Virus record (IMG/VR): IMGVR_UViG_3300048790_000171
Span: 1 to 25,164 of that record
Strand: one strand, 5' to 3'
DNA from: a virus
Length of the DNA stretch: 25,164 nt
Below, one piece after another: positions 6,782-13,489 of the stretch (within the stretch, counting starts at the first letter, position 1; each line of letters opens with the position of its first letter). The notes below the pieces were generated by a model, which saw only the letters and a program-made list of their open reading frames with translations, did not search any database and was not told the origin of the DNA. Made by a program: the position numbers and the translations under genes.

Positions 6782-6863
6782 ATGATGTTTCGGGATTGGA
6801 GCAAGTCCAATAACACACCTTACGTGTGAACGGTGTAAAGGAACGGGGGAAGTAAATGATTGA
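6782..6863 (+). pseudogene. Small CxxCxGxG protein, apparently frameshifted
   Basis: A well-placed start (ATG ATG at 6782, with AAAGGA upstream) opens a frame that stops after 15 codons at 6829. The frame one base ahead then reads THLTCERCKGTGEVND to a stop at 6863, overlapping the next gene by eight bases. CERCKGTG is a DnaJ-type CxxCxGxG zinc motif, and this frame has no normal start codon of its own. The simplest reading is one small zinc protein broken by an indel, a sequencing error or a +1 shift. Low confidence. Confidence 0.3.
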
Positions 6864-6987
6864 GTACATGGAAGCAGTACAGAGTGTGAAAGAGATGGAA
6901 AGGAAACTAAAACGCCGTGAACGGTTCAAGGCGATTTTATTTTTCAGTATAGGTTTTGCAGCAGGGATGTTTACCATGGTGCACTGA
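6856..6987 (+). CDS. Small single-span membrane protein (43 aa)
   Basis: A 43-residue protein. An N-terminal charged helix (MERKLKRRERFK) is followed by one hydrophobic span of about 17 residues (AILFFSIGFAAGMFTMV), so it should sit in the inner membrane with the basic end in the cytoplasm. GGGGGA lies five bases before the ATG, a strong ribosome site. It shares an A with the next gene's start (TGATG). Function unknown; similar tiny membrane proteins in phage early regions often modify host envelope or defence functions. Confidence 0.6.
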   Translation: MIEYMEAVQSVKEMERKLKRRERFKAILFFSIGFAAGMFTMVH

Positions 6988-7148
6988 TGGCCAGAACTCA
7001 TTGTAAGAATGGCCATGAGCTAAAACCGGATACGATGATAATCAGCAATAAAGGATTTGTTGTCTGCCGCATCTGTAAACGGGAATCTCAAAAGAGATCC
7101 CGTGATCTAGAAAAGATCAGAAATGCAAAAGCTGTGGTGTGCAAATGA
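6987..7148 (+). CDS. Small zinc-binding protein (53 aa)
   Basis: A 53-residue basic protein with a probable zinc site: HCKNGHEL near the N-terminus supplies Cys and His, and VVCRICKRE about 20 residues later supplies a CxxC pair. This arrangement is common in small phage proteins annotated as HNH-like or zinc-finger. It is too short for a complete HNH nuclease and has no catalytic DH. The C-terminus is helical and lysine/arginine-rich, fitting nucleic-acid contact. Start and stop overlap both neighbours (TGATG upstream, ATGA downstream), which supports it as a real translated gene. Confidence 0.65.
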   Translation: MARTHCKNGHELKPDTMIISNKGFVVCRICKRESQKRSRDLEKIRNAKAVVCK

Positions 7149-7294
7149 GTGAGCTTAAGCGTTTGACTGATAAAGAGTTTGAAATCGAAGATGAGAACGG
7201 CTTACACACTATTACTGCCTTTGTTCCAAATCTTGTGCCCACTCCTTTCGTAAAATCTTTAAAGGAAATTTGGGTTAAAGTCGGTGAGTTATAG
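7145..7294 (+). CDS. Small protein of unknown function (49 aa)
   Basis: A 49-residue protein starting in an ATGA overlap with the zinc protein before it. The sequence begins MSELKRLTDKEFEIEDENG and continues with a short strand segment (HTITAFVPNLVP) and a helix. No cysteines, no membrane span and no recognised motif. Supported by the tight overlap and by reading through to the next gene's leader without a large gap. Confidence 0.55.
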   Translation: MSELKRLTDKEFEIEDENGLHTITAFVPNLVPTPFVKSLKEIWVKVGEL

Positions 7295-7330
7295 CCACAC
7301 CTGCAGGGTTTTTATTTGGAAAGGAAAATT

Positions 7331-8065
7331 ATGCAAGCATTTTTAAATGATATTAAAGTAAAAGAAAAATATTTGAAGCGCGTTCGGATGCATCAGAAGG
7401 CTGATAATCTTGTCAAAGGCGCAACTGGGCATGATGGTAAGGGTTGTGCTGTATGGTGTACACTTGAAAAATATGAACACGCATCTTATGAAACTGAGCT
7501 TGGTATTCCTGAATGGCTTGCAAGAGTTGAAGACACTTTATTTGAAGGAATGTCTTTAAAGAAATCCAAGACTTGGCCCGAAGAATTTTTAAAAGCAATA
7601 CCAATTGGTGTTAATCTTGAACAGATAAAATCAAAATTTGCAATCGTAATTTTGAAACATTCACTTGTTTCAATGGCAAATACAAAGTTTGATGCTGATA
7701 AATTTCCAGATGTAAAGAAAGCATTAGAACAAAGTGCTTCCGCTGTTACACAAATGATCCAAGCCCATGACACCAATGATGCTGAATTATTAAGGTCAAC
7801 GTGGTCGGCGGCGAAGTCGGCGGCGAAGTCGGCGGAGTCGGCGGCGTGGTCGGCGGCGAAGTCGGCGGAGTCGGCGGCGGAGTCGGCGGCGTGGTCGGCG
7901 GCGAAGTCGGCGAAGTCGGCGGCGGAGTCGGCGGAGTCGGCGGCGTGGTCGGCGGCGGAGTCGGCGGCGGAGTCGGCGGCGTGGTCGGCGGCGTGGTCGG
8001 CGTGGTCGGCGGCTTATGACTATTATGCAGATGAGCTTATTAGACTCCTTAAGGATGTAAAATGA
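7331..8065 (+). CDS. Phage protein with C-terminal Ser-Ala-Ala repeat array
   Basis: A 244-residue protein. Residues 1-150 form a compact domain with blocks I recall from phage and bacterial hypothetical proteins: KEKYLKRVRMHQKAD, GKGCAVWCTLE, ELGIPEWLARVEDTLFEG and WPEEFLKAIP. Its biochemical role is not known to me. Residues 158-228 are 19 units of the form xSA or xSAA (x = W, K or E), followed by a 16-residue amphipathic end. The array averages about 3.7 residues per unit, close to a helical turn, so it probably forms a long helix with a Ser/Ala stripe. ATG 7331 has GGAAAGGA upstream; a TTG at 7316 in the same frame is less likely. Confidence 0.85.
   Translation: MQAFLNDIKVKEKYLKRVRMHQKADNLVKGATGHDGKGCAVWCTLEKYEHASYETELGIPEWLARVEDTLFEGMSLKKSKTWPEEFLKAIPIGVNLEQIKSKFAIVILKHSLVSMANTKFDADKFPDVKKALEQSASAVTQMIQAHDTNDAELLRSTWSAAKSAAKSAESAAWSAAKSAESAAESAAWSAAKSAKSAAESAESAAWSAAESAAESAAWSAAWSAWSAAYDYYADELIRLLKDVK
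7802..8014 (+). repeat. Codon-uniform TCGGCG repeat array
   Basis: Nineteen tandem units of TGG/AAG/GAG-TCG-GCG(-GCG), 9 or 12 bp each. Ser is always TCG and Ala always GCG in this stretch, very unlike the mixed codon use just outside. This indicates recent expansion by slippage or unequal recombination. The GC-rich array also creates spurious long open frames on both strands. Confidence 0.9.
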
Positions 8066-8111
8066 CACCCCCCTATCAAGCTTTCAGATCAACTGTAGCT
8101 GGAGTGGATTA

Positions 8112-8216
8112 ATGAAGAAAATATGCCAGTTATGTGGGAGAGACGGAGTCCAGTGCTATGCCTTTAAGGGCTGGATATTGTGCGAGCGATGTATCAAGAG
8201 AAAATCAAAAGAATAG
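8112..8216 (+). CDS. Small zinc-ribbon protein (34 aa)
   Basis: A 34-residue protein made of little more than a zinc ribbon: CQLCGRDG near the start and LCERCIKR near the end, so two CxxC pairs about 16 residues apart, with a basic tail. GGAG lies seven bases before the ATG. Such minimal ribbons usually bind nucleic acid or another protein. This is one of several CxxC proteins clustered between the helicase and the nuclease. Confidence 0.65.
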   Translation: MKKICQLCGRDGVQCYAFKGWILCERCIKRKSKE

Positions 8217-8220
8217 GCGC

Positions 8221-8349
8221 ATGGTTGATTTAAAAAACCTCATCATTAAAATTACTGACGAAGACTGGGACAGAAGAACCAGAGGAATTTGTGGCGGTGG
8301 CGTCGCTCGAAAACTCCTCTCACCCAAAGACACGCAGGGGGATAAATGA
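8221..8349 (+). CDS. Small protein of unknown function (42 aa)
   Basis: A 42-residue protein from ATG 8221: an N-terminal amphipathic stretch (MVDLKNLIIKITDEDWDRR) followed by a Gly-rich turn (GICGGGVARKLL). The ribosome site is weak. Its stop overlaps the start of the next gene by ATGA and its last codons supply that gene's GGGGGA site, which supports translation through it. No function can be assigned. Confidence 0.5.
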   Translation: MVDLKNLIIKITDEDWDRRTRGICGGGVARKLLSPKDTQGDK

Positions 8350-8567
8350 GCGCTAAAAAATTCGACAGAAGGAATATTCCAGTTTGGGTGAGGTGGCTTT
8401 GTAAGAAAGAAGGCATCGATATATCTCAAACTCTTGAAATCCGTTTTGAAGACTTGGGTATGCAGTATTTCCCTTTCACAGGGATTGCCCAAAAAGTTAG
8501 GTATCATGACCGATATATGATTAGTGATGGCAAAAAATCAGTAGTAATTGAAATCAGGAGATTCTAG
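8346..8567 (+). CDS. Small basic protein of unknown function (73 aa)
   Basis: A 73-residue basic protein starting in an ATGA overlap with a GGGGGA ribosome site. The middle reads like a small alpha/beta domain: helix PVWVRWLCKKEGI, strand TLEIRFEDL, then two more strands ending in SVVIEIRRF. A single Cys and no zinc pairs. Nothing identifies its function. It is followed directly by the next gene, with that gene's AGGAG site lying in its final codons. Confidence 0.65.
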   Translation: MSAKKFDRRNIPVWVRWLCKKEGIDISQTLEIRFEDLGMQYFPFTGIAQKVRYHDRYMISDGKKSVVIEIRRF

Positions 8568-8723
8568 GTGAATAAGCCCAAAGGATTGAGCGCGGAGAGA
8601 TTGCAAAAGATTGATAAGCAGTGGGGATATTGCTCCCACTTCGGATGGAGTAGAGAACTCCTCTCCCACATCGACTACCAAGCCGCACGCATTTCGGAAT
8701 TGGAAGCGGCGCTTGGGAAATGA
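8568..8723 (+). CDS. Small protein of unknown function (51 aa), GTG start
   Basis: A 51-residue protein starting at GTG directly after the preceding stop, with a strong AGGAG seven bases upstream. It contains LSAERLQKIDKQWG and ends in a helical segment ARISELEAALGK, so it may form a short coiled coil. Its stop overlaps the nuclease start (ATGA), giving translational coupling. No recognised family. Confidence 0.6.
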   Translation: MNKPKGLSAERLQKIDKQWGYCSHFGWSRELLSHIDYQAARISELEAALGK

Positions 8724-9535
8724 CTAACATCTTCAAAAAATACATGAAGGTAAAAGACCCGAATAAAGCTCATGCTGAGTTATCAGCATCGGGGGCCGAA
8801 AGGTGGCTGGGCTGCCCAAAATCAGTCGCTTTATCTCGTGGACTACCTTCCATTGATAACCCTGCATCTATTATCGGCACCAATGCCCACACCCTTTTAC
8901 AATTCATTTTAGAGAACCCAAACTATGAAGCTCTCCTCAAAACCAAAGAAGCAAAAGAATTTAAAGAGTTTATATCCTATTCCGAAGACCAGCTTAGATC
9001 CGTCGAAGTGGCATCAGACTTCGTCTTTGCTGAATATGGACGCTTACATGAAAAAAATAATGTTGAGCCAACGCTCCTCATCGAAGAGAAAGTAGAACTA
9101 GAAGGCGTAGGTTTTGGCACCGCTGACATCATCCTTTATCAACCCTTTGGTGTCTTACATGTTATGGATTATAAAAATGGCAAATATAAAGTCGAAGCAG
9201 AAAATAACATCCAGCTACTCTATTATAGTCATGCGATTGCAGATAAACTCGGATGGGATTTCAGTGAACTTTGGGTCACCATCATTCAGCCCAATGCTAA
9301 TCACAGAGGAGGTCCAATCCGGACGTGGAAAACTATCCCTGATACCCTTGCGCGGGCGGGGGAGCGATTACGTATTGGTGCTAAAAGGACGAAGGCAAAA
9401 GACGCGCCGTTAAAGGTTGATTCAAAATATTGTTGGTTTTGCGCCTGCCGTGCTATATGTCCTGAGCAATTGAAAATCAAGGGGGAGAATATTATGGGCA
9501 GGTTTGAGAGACGAGAATTTTGTGAGCAATTTTAG
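8720..9535 (+). CDS. DUF2800 family PD-(D/E)XK nuclease (Cas4/RecB-like)
   Basis: A 271-residue member of the DUF2800 group of RecB/Cas4-like nucleases. The nuclease core shows G53-T-x-x-H57, acidic E122/E123, GTAD with D136, then MDYKNGK with D150-x-K152 and Q165: the full PD-(D/E)XK set for metal-dependent DNA cleavage. One Cys near the N-terminus (C32, WLGCPK) and three near the C-terminus (C238, C241, C247) have the spacing of the iron-sulphur cluster that locks Cas4/AddB-type nucleases. It probably processes DNA ends during replication or recombination. Family genes lie next to DUF2815 and PolA in many phages, as here. It starts in an ATGA overlap. Confidence 0.9.
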   Translation: MTNIFKKYMKVKDPNKAHAELSASGAERWLGCPKSVALSRGLPSIDNPASIIGTNAHTLLQFILENPNYEALLKTKEAKEFKEFISYSEDQLRSVEVASDFVFAEYGRLHEKNNVEPTLLIEEKVELEGVGFGTADIILYQPFGVLHVMDYKNGKYKVEAENNIQLLYYSHAIADKLGWDFSELWVTIIQPNANHRGGPIRTWKTIPDTLARAGERLRIGAKRTKAKDAPLKVDSKYCWFCACRAICPEQLKIKGENIMGRFERREFCEQF

Positions 9536-9536
9536 T

Positions 9537-9896
9537 ATGGAGATTTGTGTTAGGCAAAGTAGAAAGAGCTTAATCAAGGCTGCTATCTCGGTAAAACATT
9601 CTTCGTTCATCACCACAGTGCGGTGGAAGGGTTTTGGGGTGTTTGCAATTCACAGGCTTATTAATGTGTTTGAAATGCTTCTGAGTACTGGGATTGAAGA
9701 AGCTCTAGTTGTTAGGACAGACTCGCGTGTCGTCATCCGCTGGGCACGAGGTGAGTATAATTTAATATGCGGAGTAGATAGCTACTATGCATTGCCTTGG
9801 GAGGCAGTGTGTACGAAAGGAACGAACGATGATAAAGAAAAAAGGACCAAAGAAAAAACCGCAGAAAGAGCTGACGCTATGGGATGTGGTGCTTAG
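9537..9896 (+). CDS. Possible small protein overlapping the SSB-type gene
   Basis: An open frame of 119 codons fills the otherwise empty 290 bp between the nuclease and the SSB-type gene. It reads as a plausible mixed protein (GFGVFAIHRLINVFEMLLST, then EEALVVRTDSRVVIRWARGE) with no recognised family. Points against it are a weak ribosome site at ATG 9537 and a C-terminal 22 codons that overlap the next gene in another frame and look like a shadow of its lysine-rich start. A real, perhaps shorter or frameshifted, gene is likely here; its exact limits are doubtful. Confidence 0.5.
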   Translation: MEICVRQSRKSLIKAAISVKHSSFITTVRWKGFGVFAIHRLINVFEMLLSTGIEEALVVRTDSRVVIRWARGEYNLICGVDSYYALPWEAVCTKGTNDDKEKRTKEKTAERADAMGCGA

Positions 9897-10464
9897 CTAT
9901 CCCGATTTACATGATCCAAAACCCTACAAGGGTAAAGTGTATTATAGCGTGGATGCCATCCTTGAGAGGAACGATCCCCAAGTTAAAGAATTAAAAGACG
10001 CGATAAACGAAGTATGTGTTGAAGCGTTTGGTGATGATGAATCTGAATGGCCTAAAAGTATTGTTTCGGTTCAAGACGGCAATGAGCGTGAAGATCAGCA
10101 AGGGTATGCTGGTAAAAGATTCATTAAAGCAAAGACCCAGGGGGCTGTACCGGTTGTGGATCTTTCAGGCAAAGCCTTCAATCCCCAATCAGTTAAGGGT
10201 GGAATGTACGGCAATGTCGCTATCAATATATCTACCTGGGAATATGATGGTGATCAAGGTGTGAGCATCTATCTTCAAGGTGTTCAAATCGACACCAAGA
10301 AAAAAGGGCTAAACTTCGGTGGTGGTAGAACCCCTGAACAGATGTTTAATCACAGTTCTAAGAAAAGTGCCCAGGTCGATGCTGGGGATGAAGACGACCA
10401 AGATGATGAGCCTCGTGGTAAGAAATCAAAGAAATCAAAGAAATCTTTTGATGAAGAAGAGTAG
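9829..10464 (+). CDS. DUF2815 family, single-strand DNA-binding-type protein
   Basis: A 211-residue protein matching DUF2815, the likely SSB of this type of phage replication module. The N-terminus is lysine-rich. The core holds the family block GGMYGNVAINISTWEYD then GVSIYLQGVQI and GGGRTPEQMF, consistent with an OB-like beta barrel. The tail is strongly acidic then Lys/Ser-rich and ends SFDEEE. SSB proteins, including T7 gp2.5, use such acidic ends to contact polymerase and helicase. ATG 9829 has AAAGGA seven bases upstream; an in-frame ATG at 9787 lacks one. Its neighbours are the nuclease and polymerase. Confidence 0.85.
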   Translation: MIKKKGPKKKPQKELTLWDVVLSYPDLHDPKPYKGKVYYSVDAILERNDPQVKELKDAINEVCVEAFGDDESEWPKSIVSVQDGNEREDQQGYAGKRFIKAKTQGAVPVVDLSGKAFNPQSVKGGMYGNVAINISTWEYDGDQGVSIYLQGVQIDTKKKGLNFGGGRTPEQMFNHSSKKSAQVDAGDEDDQDDEPRGKKSKKSKKSFDEEE

Positions 10465-10536
10465 ATAGTGTTGGCTTTTTGTGTCTTCGGTGTCGCCAAC
10501 ATGGTTGCGACTTAATCAATGCTATGCCTATAGAAC

Positions 10537-10620
10537 ATGGCCGTCTTGACACATTACCACTTTGATTTTAACAATGCGTTGGCTAGCGCACACTTAGAAG
10601 GAATGTATTGGAGGAGTTAA
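10537..10620 (+). CDS. Possible 27-aa peptide in the SSB-repeat protein gap
   Basis: ATG 10537 opens a 27-codon frame (MAVLTHYHFDFNNALASAHL continuing to MYWRS) that ends at 10620, with the next gene's GGAGGAG site inside its last codons. Composition is protein-like and the placement fits a leader or small gene, but the ribosome site is weak. A TTGACA at 10546-10551 in the same stretch could instead mark a promoter with a poor -10 (TAACAA, 17 bases on). Confidence 0.25.
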   Translation: MAVLTHYHFDFNNALASAHLEGMYWRS

Positions 10621-10623
10621 ATA

Positions 10624-11280
10624 ATGTTGAATCAGGAAAAATGGGAAGAAGTTAAAAACAAAAAGCTACATACTGGATCGGGTAAAAACCTAGATACTGC
10701 GTGTATCATGCAAATGGTCTCCTATGTGGCAGGCGAAAAGTGGACCGATCACCCAGAATGTGCGTGCCCAATTTTAACGGAGTATGCAATCCGGTTGAAC
10801 GACCGATTCAATGACGAACACAGACAGAGACTTAAAGATTTTATTCCCCTTCTAGTTGGCACGAGAGCGGGCGATGAAATTAGAATAGCCCGCAAACGAT
10901 TGCTTTATTGGAGAAATGTTACAGCGACCTATCCTTTAATTTTGGATTTGATCAAGTTGCCAGAACTCGCAGAAAAATTAAGAACATTTCAAAATAATGT
11001 TGACGACATGAAGTCGGCGGCAAGTTTTTTAAACGAAAATAAAGAGGTTATTAAGAAGGCCACCTACGCCTACGCCAACATCTACGCCTACGCCTACGCC
11101 AACACCTACGCCTACGCCTACGCCGACGCCGACGCCTACGCCTACACCAACATCTACGCCTACGCCTACGCCAACACCTACGCCGACGCCGACGCCTACG
11201 CCTACGCCGACGCCTTGCGAGAAAAAATTGCAGATACCGCGATTGAAACATTGAAAATGTTAATCGCGATACAGACGTAA
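10624..11280 (+). CDS. Phage protein with C-terminal Tyr-Ala repeat array
   Basis: A 218-residue protein. Residues 25-100 resemble a domain common in actinobacterial and phage hypothetical proteins: [20 protein letters not shown], then RLND, then [17 protein letters not shown]. Its biochemical role is unknown to me. Residues 148-197 are a run of two-residue units (YA, with NI, NT and DA variants) built from TACGCC hexamers. The last 20 residues form an amphipathic helix. The layout (globular head, uniform repeat, short helix) mirrors the Ser-Ala-Ala repeat protein at 7331, though the heads are unrelated. GGAGGAG precedes the ATG. It sits between the SSB-type gene and the polymerase gene. Confidence 0.85.
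   Translation: MLNQEKWEEVKNKKLHTGSGKNLDTACIMQMVSYVAGEKWTDHPECACPILTEYAIRLNDRFNDEHRQRLKDFIPLLVGTRAGDEIRIARKRLLYWRNVTATYPLILDLIKLPELAEKLRTFQNNVDDMKSAASFLNENKEVIKKATYAYANIYAYAYANTYAYAYADADAYAYTNIYAYAYANTYADADAYAYADALREKIADTAIETLKMLIAIQT
11065..11214 (+). repeat. Codon-uniform TACGCC hexamer array
   Basis: Fifty codons in which nearly every pair is TACGCC, AACATC, AACACC or GACGCC. A larger block ([12 protein letters not shown]...DADAYAY) occurs twice, the second copy lacking 12 bp. Tyr is always TAC and Ala always GCC here, unlike the flanks. This points to recent slippage expansion. The reverse strand reads as an arginine-rich artefact. Confidence 0.9.
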
Positions 11281-11309
11281 CCGGGGTCATTCATGGTCAA
11301 TAGTGTCAT

Positions 11310-11504
11310 ATGAAACCCCAGAAGCTCACGGTGGAAGCCTTAGAAAATTATTATTTCTATGTCCCAAAACAACCCGATTCGGTTGAAAGAAAGAATACGC
11401 TTGGGCTGCTATCCCACATCGCCGCGCTCGATTCAGAAATAGAAGAACTAAAAAATAAACTTAAAGAGGCAGTAATTGAGACCGTGCTGGAGTCGGCTAA
11501 ATGA
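11310..11504 (+). CDS. Small protein with coiled-coil end (64 aa)
   Basis: A 64-residue protein directly before the polymerase gene and overlapping it by ATGA. The first half (KLTVEALENYYFYVPKQPDS) has no recognised motif. The second half is a regular helix (IAALDSEIEELKNKLKEAVI) with heptad-spaced Leu/Ile, likely to form a coiled coil. The ribosome site is weak. Coupled translation with the polymerase suggests a replication accessory role, but nothing shows it directly. Confidence 0.65.
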   Translation: MKPQKLTVEALENYYFYVPKQPDSVERKNTLGLLSHIAALDSEIEELKNKLKEAVIETVLESAK

Positions 11505-13489
11505 TCCAAGCGGTCATTGATTATGAGAGTCGCAGCGAGATTGAATTAAAAGGCACATCTGCAATCGAATACGCAAAGCACCCATCAACCTCGGTGATGT
11601 GTTTAGGGTATAAAATAAACGATGGCCCCCCAATGCTTTGGTTACCCGAGCGCTCTCCCATGCCAGATGATCTATGGGATGTGTTTAAAAATGGAACACT
11701 TGTGGCGCACAATGCAGGCTTTGAAAGGGCAATTACAAGACACACCCTAACCAGGTATAAGACATTGACCGATGAACAGGTTCGCCACATACAGCAACTA
11801 ACACCAGATAGGTGGCGTTGTTCCGCAGCTAAGGCTGCGGCAAGCTCATTGCCCCGAGATCTCAAAACAGTTTGCAAAGTGTTAGGTTTGAAAGCGCAAA
11901 AAGATACTATTGGCCACAAGCTCATGCTTAAGTATTCAAAGCCAAGGCGCCCTTCTAAAAAGAATCCCGATCTTTATTGGGATGATAAAAAAGAGATTAG
12001 AGCAATCTACCGCTACTGTTTAATGGATGTGGAAGCCGAATTCGAAGTGGATCAAGCCCTCCCTGATCTCACCAAAGACGAACAAAAAGTGTGGGAGCTT
12101 GATCAGATAGTGAACGACCGTGGTGTTATGATTGACATCCCCACAGTCAAAACTATTTTAGAAATGATCAAAGAGGAGATGGATAACATCACAGATAAGG
12201 TTGTGGAGCTGTCTTCCGGCACCTTATATGCTGCCACACAGACTGCAAAAGTATTAAATTGGCTTAATAAGCGCGGCGCTAATATCCAAAATCTTCAAGC
12301 TCAAACTATTCGGGATAAATTATTAGAGGAGAATCTTCACCCCTATGTCAGGCAAATGCTTGAATATCGGCAATGGTCATCAAAGACATCAACGGCAAAA
12401 TACGCATCGATGATCAAAGCTGTTGGTGAGGATGATCGTGCAAGGGAGCTTCTTTTATACCATGCTGCCATTCCCACAGGGCGCGCGGGCGGAAAACGTG
12501 TCCAACCGCAGAATTTCCCGCGCCCTACAATTAAAAATTTTAATTCTGATGAAGCGATTGAACTGATTAAGTCGGGTGGCCTACCTGCTATCAGGCGCAA
12601 ATATGGTGATAATAAAGTCATGGATGTACTCGCATCCGCTATAAGAGGGATGTTGATTGCGTCGCCTGGTAAAGAGCTATTTTGCGCTGATTTCGCGTCG
12701 GTAGAAGCGCGTCTTGCTTTTTGGGTAGCAGAACACGAAGACGGGCTACAAGCATACCGTGATAATAGAAAACTCTATGAAGAGATGGCATCTGCAATTT
12801 TTAACATGCCGATTGAAAATGTCACCAAAGATAGCTTAGAGCGGTTTGTAGCAAAGGAATCGGTGCTTGGTTGTCAATATGGTCTCGGTCCTAAGAAATT
12901 TCTATTTCATTGCCACAAAAAAGGAATGAAATCTGTGACAGAAGAGATTGCTGAAAAAGCTGTTTATAGTTATAGACGTGTTCACCATCCGGTACCCACA
13001 CTGTGGAAGAATCTTGAGCTATCAGTGATTGAAGCTGTCCTTCAACCTGGTGTTAAGCTCAACCACAATAAAGTGGTAATCTATGTAAAAGGCGATTGGC
13101 TTAATATCAAGCTCCCATCAGGCCGTCGTCTAAGGTATTATAAGCCACGAATTTCAAACAAGCAGTTAGCGCGAGGAAGACTCGTGCCGCAGATTAATTA
13201 TTGGACCATCGAATTACACCAGTGGGTGGAAGTGGTGGCATGGGGTGGCGTTTTCACCAACCACATCGTGCAGGGTATTGCACGTGATCTCATGATGAAT
13301 GGGGCTATGAATATTGAAAATGCAGGCTATGAGTTTCTACTTTCTGTTCACGACGAAGCACTTTCAGAAAGAAAAATAGGTGAAGGTAATCTTAAAGAAT
13401 ATATTTCTCTCATGACTAAGCTCCCCCCATGGGCAGAGGGAGCACCCATTACTGCAGAAGGCTGGGTGGGAAAACGATATCGCAAATAA
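11501..13489 (+). CDS. Family A DNA polymerase with 3'-5' exonuclease
   Basis: The phage replicative polymerase, 662 residues, of the PolA superfamily. The 3'-5' proofreading domain has ExoI D7-x-E9, ExoII AHNAGFE (69-75) and ExoIII with Y172 and D176. The polymerase domain has PQNFPR (336-341), motif A DFASVEAR (397-404; D397 binds metal), motif B K452...Y460-G461 (finger helix, nucleotide contact) and motif C H617-D618-E619. No 5'-3' flap-nuclease domain is present, as is usual for phage enzymes. The ATG overlaps the preceding stop by ATGA. The gene ends one base before the converging metallophosphoesterase gene, with no terminator between. Confidence 0.96.
   Translation: MIQAVIDYESRSEIELKGTSAIEYAKHPSTSVMCLGYKINDGPPMLWLPERSPMPDDLWDVFKNGTLVAHNAGFERAITRHTLTRYKTLTDEQVRHIQQLTPDRWRCSAAKAAASSLPRDLKTVCKVLGLKAQKDTIGHKLMLKYSKPRRPSKKNPDLYWDDKKEIRAIYRYCLMDVEAEFEVDQALPDLTKDEQKVWELDQIVNDRGVMIDIPTVKTILEMIKEEMDNITDKVVELSSGTLYAATQTAKVLNWLNKRGANIQNLQAQTIRDKLLEENLHPYVRQMLEYRQWSSKTSTAKYASMIKAVGEDDRARELLLYHAAIPTGRAGGKRVQPQNFPRPTIKNFNSDEAIELIKSGGLPAIRRKYGDNKVMDVLASAIRGMLIASPGKELFCADFASVEARLAFWVAEHEDGLQAYRDNRKLYEEMASAIFNMPIENVTKDSLERFVAKESVLGCQYGLGPKKFLFHCHKKGMKSVTEEIAEKAVYSYRRVHHPVPTLWKNLELSVIEAVLQPGVKLNHNKVVIYVKGDWLNIKLPSGRRLRYYKPRISNKQLARGRLVPQINYWTIELHQWVEVVAWGGVFTNHIVQGIARDLMMNGAMNIENAGYEFLLSVHDEALSERKIGEGNLKEYISLMTKLPPWAEGAPITAEGWVGKRYRK

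Noticed and set aside
7796-8068. Long arginine-rich open frame on the reverse strand and a Gly-Val frame on the forward strand
   Set aside because: Both are by-products of the TCGGCG repeat; neither has a ribosome site or natural composition.
8205-8507. Reverse-strand frame over the small-gene run
   Set aside because: It conflicts with tightly overlapping forward small genes that have ribosome sites.
7802-11214. CRISPR-like repetition
   Set aside because: The arrays are short in-frame coding units without unique spacers of constant length and without palindromic repeats.
11051-11290. Arginine/cysteine-rich frame on the reverse strand
   Set aside because: A mirror of the TACGCC repeat array in the Tyr-Ala protein.
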